Shown: piece by piece, positions 32,932 through 37,732 of the stretch | How positions within the stretch are numbered: position 1 is the first letter of the stretch | Layout: the number at the start of each line of letters is the position of its first letter | Assembly: GCF_010975035.1 (NCBI RefSeq) | Contig: NZ_JAAIUV010000028.1 | Coordinates: forward strand, 1 to 37,732 | Length of the DNA stretch: 37,732 nt | Reading direction: 5' to 3' | Source of the DNA: Neobacillus thermocopriae | Lineage (GTDB): Bacteria > Bacillota > Bacilli > Bacillales > Cytobacillaceae | Notes under the pieces: model-generated | What the model was told of the DNA's origin: nothing | The model's database searches: none | The model's input: the letters and a program-made list of their open reading frames with translations, nothing else | Made by a program: the position numbers and the translations under genes

Positions 32932-34500
32932 ATGGGAAAGGGGAATTTGAACGTGAATATTGAAAAATTTCAAGAAAGCATGTATAAGCTGGTCGTTGAA
33001 ACTTCCACTAAGCTGCCAAAAGATGTACGCCGTGCGATAAAGGCGGCTAAGGAAAGAGAAAATGCTGGTACACGAGCAGCGATGAGTCTTGCAACGATTA
33101 CTAACAATATAAAAATGGCAGATGAGCAAGTGTCTCCCATCTGTCAAGATACGGGTCTTCCAACTTTTAAAATTAAAACCCCAGTGGGTGTTAATCAACT
33201 TGAATTAAAAGAAGCTATTAAAAAGGCCATTGTTCAGGCAACGAAGGAAGGTAAATTGCGCCCGAACTCTGTTGATTCGTTGACTGGAGACAACAGTGGC
33301 GATAACCTTGGAATTGGCCTTCCAGTGATTAAATTTGATCAATGGGAAAAAGATTATATCGATGTTCGTCTTATTTTAAAAGGCGGAGGTTGTGAAAATA
33401 AAAACATTCAATATAGCCTTCCATGTGAGCTAGAAGGTCTTGGTCGTGCAGGTCGTGATCTTGATGGAATCCGCAAATGTATCTTGCACTCTGTATACCA
33501 GGCACAAGGACAAGGTTGTAGCGCAGGTTTTATTGGAGTTGGAATTGGTGGAGACCGTTCCTCTGGTTACGATTTAGCAAAAGAACAATTATTCCGTCCG
33601 GTTGATGATGTGAATCCAAATGAAGATCTTCGCAAGCTAGAGGAGTATATTTTAGAGAATGCCAATAAATTAGGTATCGGAACTATGGGCTTCGGTGGTG
33701 AAGCTACCCTTTTAGGATGTAAAATTGGCGTCATGCATCGTATCCCAGCTAGCTTTTATGTTTCTGTTGCTTACAATTGCTGGGCATTCCGTCGAATGGG
33801 TGTAAGCGTGGACGCTAAAACGGGAGAAATTATTGACTGGGCATACCAAGATGGCGAGTTTATTGATTTTAAAGAAACTGAGGCAGAAAAAGAAGCGGCA
33901 GCTGCAGGAACTTCAGAAAAAGTCATCACTCTTCAAGCACCAATTACGGAGGAACAAATTCGCTCATTAAAAGTTGGGGATGTCGTACAAATTAACGGCA
34001 TGATGTATACTGGCCGTGACGCCATTCATAAATATTTGATGGATCACGATGCTCCGGTTGATTTGAATGGTCAAGTCATTTACCACTGCGGACCGGTTAT
34101 GTTGAAGGATGAAGATGGTAAGTGGCACGTGAAAGCCGCTGGTCCGACAACTTCGATTCGCGAGGAACCATATCAAGGAGATATTATGAAGAAATTCGGT
34201 ATCCGTGCTGTAATCGGTAAAGGAGGTATGGGTCCTAAAACATTAGCTGCCCTTAAAGAGCATGGCGGTGTTTATCTCAATGCGATCGGAGGAGCCGCCC
34301 AATACTATGCAGATTGTATTAAAGAAGTCGAGGGAGTTGACCTCTTACAGTTTGGTATCCCTGAGGCAATGTGGCATCTCCGTGTAGAAGGATTTAAAGC
34401 TGTTGTTACAATGGATTCCCATGGCAATAGCCTTCATGCGGATGTGGACAAATCTTCTTTGGAAAAACTGGCACAATTCAAAGATCCGGTATTTAAATAA
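32932..34500 (+). CDS. fumA: class I (iron-sulfur) fumarate hydratase
   Basis: The ~520-residue enzyme converts fumarate and malate in the TCA cycle and has both class I domains in one chain. In the N-terminal domain the probable [4Fe-4S] ligands are Cys71 (PICQDTG), Cys196 (GQGCSAGF) and most likely Cys283 (AYNCWAF). The C-terminal domain has DVVQINGMMYTGRDA, CGPVM, AAGPTTSIRE and GKGGMG, which bind substrate. The start is uncertain: ATG 32932 has no clear site, while TTG 32947 or GTG 32953 lie just behind AAAGGGG. B. subtilis relies on the cluster-free FumC; an oxygen-labile type here fits an organism that meets low oxygen. Class I members may also accept other hydroxy acids. Confidence 0.88.
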   Translation: MGKGNLNVNIEKFQESMYKLVVETSTKLPKDVRRAIKAAKERENAGTRAAMSLATITNNIKMADEQVSPICQDTGLPTFKIKTPVGVNQLELKEAIKKAIVQATKEGKLRPNSVDSLTGDNSGDNLGIGLPVIKFDQWEKDYIDVRLILKGGGCENKNIQYSLPCELEGLGRAGRDLDGIRKCILHSVYQAQGQGCSAGFIGVGIGGDRSSGYDLAKEQLFRPVDDVNPNEDLRKLEEYILENANKLGIGTMGFGGEATLLGCKIGVMHRIPASFYVSVAYNCWAFRRMGVSVDAKTGEIIDWAYQDGEFIDFKETEAEKEAAAAGTSEKVITLQAPITEEQIRSLKVGDVVQINGMMYTGRDAIHKYLMDHDAPVDLNGQVIYHCGPVMLKDEDGKWHVKAAGPTTSIREEPYQGDIMKKFGIRAVIGKGGMGPKTLAALKEHGGVYLNAIGGAAQYYADCIKEVEGVDLLQFGIPEAMWHLRVEGFKAVVTMDSHGNSLHADVDKSSLEKLAQFKDPVFK

Positions 34501-34503
34501 TGA

Positions 34504-34541
34504 AAAGGGCAGTCCCGATGATGAGGGGGCTGCTCTTTTTC
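34504..34541 (+). terminator. terminator after fumarase
   Basis: AAAGGGCAGTCCC and GGGGCTGCTCTTT pair with G-U wobbles around an 8-nt loop and end in TTTTT. Confidence 0.8.
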
Positions 34542-34662
34542 ATAAGGTTTTGTTTTGATTGTGTCAATGGTCTAGTAGAACCCGAAAATTTCCTTTAAAT
34601 ACTAATTATGTTTCCCCATCCAATACAAAAAATATAAAAAAAGAATTCAGGGGGAAATAGGG

Positions 34663-35460
34663 ATGAAAAGATTTTTAAGCATATTTAGTATATTCTTTTT
34701 AATGGTTCCTAGCATTACCTTTGCGGCTGTTTCAAATAAACCCATTCATTGGGGATTTAAAAGAGCGATGAATGAAGAACCGGCTGAAGCAGGTCCAGAA
34801 TACGATCAGATTTTAGAGAAATATGGAGCAGTCTATAAGGGCAGTCCTGATAAAAAAATATTATATCTAACCTTTGATAGTGGTTATGAAAATGGACAGA
34901 CCGAGAAAATTCTTGATGTATTAAAAAAAGAAAATGTTCCGGCCACATTTTTTATTACAGGACATTTTTTAAAGTCACAGCCTGACCTTGCCAAGCGGAT
35001 AGTTAAAGATGGCCACATTATTGGAAACCACTCTTGGAACCATCCTGATTTCACTCAAATAAGTGATGAACGGGTGCGTGAAGAGCTGCAAAAAGTAAAG
35101 GATGAAACAAAAAAAATAACCGGACAAAAAAAGATGAAATATCTGAGACCACCACGCGGCATTTTTAGTGAAAGAACGATGCAAATTGCAAAAGAGGAAG
35201 GATATACTCATATTTTTTGGTCTCTTGCATTCGTTGACTGGCATATTGGTCAGCAAAAGGGTTGGAGATATGCGTACGATAATATTATGAGCCGAGTCCA
35301 TCCTGGCTGCATCATGCTCCTACATTCCGTTTCCCAGGATAATGCGGATGCTCTTGAAAAAGCTATCCAGGATCTAAAGAAAAAAGGTTATACATTTAAA
35401 AGCCTTGACTATCTAATGAAACAACAAAAAATAGAAAAGAAACAAACACCGGATTCGTAA
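34663..35460 (+). CDS. pdaA: PdaA, spore-cortex peptidoglycan N-deacetylase
   Basis: The 265-residue protein has a signal peptide (MKRFLSIFSIFFLMVPSITFA) and a NodB-type polysaccharide deacetylase domain. Motifs are TFDSGYENG (catalytic Asp and metal Asp), HSWNHPDF (the metal-binding His pair) and RPPRG, with LLHSVS at the end. B. subtilis PdaA (263 residues) deacetylates muramic acid so that delta-lactam can form in the spore cortex, needed for germination. Its presence supports a spore-former. GGGGGAAA precedes the ATG. The neighbour order yfjT-pdaA agrees with B. subtilis apart from the inserted fumarase gene. Confidence 0.92.
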   Translation: MKRFLSIFSIFFLMVPSITFAAVSNKPIHWGFKRAMNEEPAEAGPEYDQILEKYGAVYKGSPDKKILYLTFDSGYENGQTEKILDVLKKENVPATFFITGHFLKSQPDLAKRIVKDGHIIGNHSWNHPDFTQISDERVREELQKVKDETKKITGQKKMKYLRPPRGIFSERTMQIAKEEGYTHIFWSLAFVDWHIGQQKGWRYAYDNIMSRVHPGCIMLLHSVSQDNADALEKAIQDLKKKGYTFKSLDYLMKQQKIEKKQTPDS

Positions 35461-35475
35461 GGAATTCGGTTTTTG
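35448..35475 (+). terminator. terminator after pdaA
   Basis: ACCGGATTC and GAATTCGGT pair (one G-U pair) around a 5-nt loop containing the stop region, followed by TTTTTG. Confidence 0.75.
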
Positions 35476-35621
35476 TTTGATTCATGCTATAATACGATGA
35501 AACTATAAAGAATGGACTTAGCCTTGGAAGAAATGGAAAAACGTAATCAAGGCAAGGAGTCCGATTTATGTTAGATTCTCTGTATTTATGGAGAAGCGTT
35601 GAAAAATTTGGAGTGAACCGA

Positions 35622-36998
35622 ATGAAGAAAGAACAGATCAAAATTCAACCAAAGCAAACCTTTCCTCTAACCATTAAAAGACTTGGAATCAATGGGGAAG
35701 GAGTCGGTTATTTTAAAAAGCAAGTTGTCTTTGTACCAGGAGCCCTTCCAGGTGAAGAAGTGGTTGTAGAAGCAACGAAAATTCACCCGAAATACGCAGA
35801 GGCAAGAATCAAAAAAATTCGTATCCGATCACCACATCGCATTAAACCTCTTTGCCCAGTGTACGCCCAATGCGGAGGTTGTCAGCTTCAGCATTTACAA
35901 TATGACCAACAGTTAAAGGAAAAACGCGACATTGTCATCCAAGCTTTAGAGCGTCATACGAAACTAGATGTAAGCAAACTGGATATTCGCGAAACGATTG
36001 GCATGGAAAACCCGTGGGGTTACCGCAATAAAAGCAGTTTTCAAGTAAGGGAAAAAGATGGGAAAGTACTTGCTGGATTATACGGCCTTAATTCGCATCA
36101 GCTTATTAATATTGACCAATGTGCCGTACAACATGCACAGACAAATGAAGCCACTACACAAGTAAAAAAAATATTAGAAGACTTAAACATCCCGATTTAT
36201 CATGAAAAAACGAGAAAGGGGCTCGTAAGAACAATTGTCACTCGTGTCGGAATGCAAACGGGAGAATTGCAAATAGTTTTGATTACGTCGAAAAAAGAGT
36301 TGCCTAAAAAGGACCTGATTATTCAGGAAATCCAAAAGCGACTTCCAAATGTGAAATCCATTGTTCAAAACATAAATGGCGAAAAAACATCACTTATTTT
36401 TGGAGAAGAGACACATTCCCTTGCAGGGCGGGAGTTTATTCAAGAAGTATTAGGTGATTTGCAATTTGAACTCTCAGCAAGGACCTTTTTCCAACTCAAT
36501 CCCGTACAAACTGTTAAGCTTTATAATGAAGTGAAACAAGCCGCAGGTCTGACGGGTGTGGAAAAAGTGGTAGATGCCTATTGCGGAGTAGGAACAATCG
36601 GACTATGGTTGGCAGACAAAGCCGGAGAAGTACGTGGGATGGATGTCATCCCTGAATCCATTGAAGACGCGAAGAAAAATGCCAAGCGCCACGGCTTCAC
36701 CAATACCAAATACGTTCCGGGAAAAGCAGAAGAAATCTTGCCTAAATGGGTGAAAAAAGGATGGAAACCGGATGTCATTGTCGTTGACCCTCCTCGTACA
36801 GGACTTGATCACCGTCTGCTCCAAACAATTTTACAAGTAGAAGCAAAAAAATTAATCTATGTTTCATGTAACCCATCCACATTAGCCAAAGACATCCAAA
36901 CTTTAAGTAAGAAATATGAAGTAACATACATTCAACCTGTGGATATGTTCCCTCAGACCAGCCATGTGGAGTGTTGTGCGTTGCTTATAAAAAAATAA
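35622..36998 (+). CDS. yfjO: TrmA/RumA-family 23S rRNA (uracil-5)-methyltransferase (YfjO)
   Basis: From ATG 35622 (TTTGGAG 8 nt upstream) the protein has 458 residues. It contains an N-terminal TRAM domain, an iron-sulfur motif ([15 protein letters not shown] plus the later Cys in INIDQCAVQ), an AdoMet site [16 protein letters not shown], and the catalytic Cys in [12 protein letters not shown]. It transfers a methyl group to C5 of a uridine in rRNA. B. subtilis has two such genes, yefA (RlmCD) and yfjO; gene order points to yfjO, whose target is not known. An upstream in-frame ATG at 35568 lacks a good site. Confidence 0.85.
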   Translation: MKKEQIKIQPKQTFPLTIKRLGINGEGVGYFKKQVVFVPGALPGEEVVVEATKIHPKYAEARIKKIRIRSPHRIKPLCPVYAQCGGCQLQHLQYDQQLKEKRDIVIQALERHTKLDVSKLDIRETIGMENPWGYRNKSSFQVREKDGKVLAGLYGLNSHQLINIDQCAVQHAQTNEATTQVKKILEDLNIPIYHEKTRKGLVRTIVTRVGMQTGELQIVLITSKKELPKKDLIIQEIQKRLPNVKSIVQNINGEKTSLIFGEETHSLAGREFIQEVLGDLQFELSARTFFQLNPVQTVKLYNEVKQAAGLTGVEKVVDAYCGVGTIGLWLADKAGEVRGMDVIPESIEDAKKNAKRHGFTNTKYVPGKAEEILPKWVKKGWKPDVIVVDPPRTGLDHRLLQTILQVEAKKLIYVSCNPSTLAKDIQTLSKKYEVTYIQPVDMFPQTSHVECCALLIKK

Positions 36999-37004
36999 AT
37001 ATTC

Positions 37005-37044
37005 GGAAAAGCTCGTTTCGAAAAATAAATGAAACGGGCTTTTC
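37005..37044 (+). terminator. hairpin after yfjO
   Basis: GGAAAAGCTCGTTTC and GAAACGGGCTTTTCC pair nearly fully around an 11-nt loop. The T tract after it is poor (TATATT). It is the only strong structure in 36999-37387, which otherwise shows no gene. Confidence 0.6.
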
Positions 37045-37387
37045 CTATATTCGTTCAAAAAATCATTTGTAAACCGATAATAAATTTTTGGGGAACCGTT
37101 CTTTTATTTCAATTCGGTCAACCAAACGATATAGCATCTCAGGGGTTAATTTATTTAAATATACATATTCTTTTAATTTCGTTTTTTATATTTTTTGTTC
37201 CTATTTTAGACTGATATATCATTTTTTAGCTTAATTTTAGTGAAAAGTACAACTTATATAATCAGTTAAAGAAATAATTATGAAGCAGAACATTTTTTTA
37301 GGTTCTCTAATGGTTACATGATTTTTTTGAAAATGCTACGAAATTAATTCTGTATAGATGTTTAGTGAAAATCAAATGATTTCTTAA

Positions 37388-37615
37388 TCAATTAGGTTTG
37401 TATTCAGAAAACTTAATTTCATATTCAAAATGCAGTTTTTTATAATAATCTTTTTCGATGAAGTCTGTAGGCTTAACTAGTGTTTCCGGCACCTCAAAAT
37501 AATGTAAATTAACTTCCTTTAACATTGAATAAACAAATTGTGAACAAAACATAATGTTAGGTTTAAGTGACACTTTAGTTACAAGGCCAACTAAATTATA
37601 TGCACTGGACCTACG
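37388..37615 (-). pseudogene. 3' remnant of a gene, probably a permuted papain-like protein
   Basis: The frame encodes about 75 residues with protein-like composition: AYNLVGLVTKVSLKPNIMFC, then SQFVYSMLKEVNLHYFEVPE and KPTDFIEKDYYKKLHFEYEI. The FCSQFVY stretch resembles the region around the catalytic residues in YiiX/NlpC-type permuted peptidase folds, but this is a weak match. No start with a ribosome binding site is present and a stop lies directly upstream, where the sequence changes character. I infer a 5'-truncated gene. Confidence 0.5.
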
Positions 37616-37732
37616 TCAATATTCCGGACACAAATAAATTAAATTCCAAACCACTTTCTAATTTAAATTACAGTTACCTTTCGTGGCTTGACATGGAGCC
37701 TCGGCGGGCATGAGTTCTATGCCAGGAAGCCA
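37616..37732. other. foreign sequence at right edge, possible insertion-element end
   Basis: Read on the minus strand, TGTGTCCGGAATATTGACG directly abuts the broken gene, and the last 50 bp are distinctly GC-richer (GCCTCGGCGGGCATGAG). This looks like the end of a mobile element or a contig join. No transposase frame can be shown in so short a piece. Confidence 0.3.

Noticed and set aside
37029..37214. 61-codon hydrophobic frame on the plus strand
   Set aside because: It starts inside the hairpin after yfjO, has no ribosome binding site and looks like chance translation of AT-rich DNA.
1..37732. CRISPR arrays, tRNA or rRNA genes, prophage or toxin-antitoxin modules
   Set aside because: No regularly spaced direct repeats, cloverleaf sequences, ribosomal RNA signatures or phage gene runs were seen.

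Overview
The window comes from a low-GC, endospore-forming Bacillaceae bacterium (Bacillus in the broad sense, such as Neobacillus or Cytobacillus). The evidence is the strong AGGAGG-type ribosome binding sites, the hairpin-plus-T-run terminators after most genes, spore genes (pdaA, a ykvU-like gene), sinI/sinR, a lia cell-envelope stress cluster, and a right half that follows the yfk-yfj segment known from Bacillus subtilis (yfkK, yfkH, yfkF, yfkE, yfkD, yfjT, pdaA, yfjO). Function assignments are by recognition of protein families from the translated sequence; no database search was run.

Layout. 1-900: a copC gene and the 5' stub of copD, cut off by foreign sequence at the left edge. 980-2605: a small oxygen-response island with a V4R-domain protein, a DUF2249 protein and an FNR-type regulator, with one perfect and one near-perfect FNR box. 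2710-6417: a DEAD-box helicase, a Rieske/FAD oxidoreductase and small membrane proteins. 6780-10426: liaI-liaH, a terminator, then liaF-liaS-liaR. 10633-20729: a ykvU-like flippase, a Bax-inhibitor-type channel, mscL, ampS, a frameshifted MFS gene, topB and an orphan hutH behind a promoter-leader-terminator. 20752-22828: small proteins, then a cyclic-di-GMP-I riboswitch directly in front of sinI, with sinR converging on it. 22829-36998: mapB-type methionine aminopeptidase and the yfk/yfj block, with a P1B-4 metal ATPase and class I fumarase inserted in it. 37000-37732: mostly gene-poor, with the 3' remnant of a gene cut by foreign sequence at the right edge.

The most interesting part is 21757-22668. 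A well-formed c-di-GMP-I aptamer lies 18 nt before the Shine-Dalgarno of sinI, the gene for the SinR antagonist. sinR is not downstream of sinI in an operon as in B. subtilis but faces it, and three phased SinR-box-like heptamers sit in front of sinR. This predicts that the second messenger c-di-GMP feeds directly into the SinI/SinR biofilm switch by an RNA sensor, with SinR controlling its own gene. Other points worth a look are the FNR mini-regulon, the hutH leader with an unexplained terminator, a Bax-inhibitor protein that has lost one Asp of its pH-sensing dyad, two families of dispersed intergenic repeats, and broken genes at both window edges.
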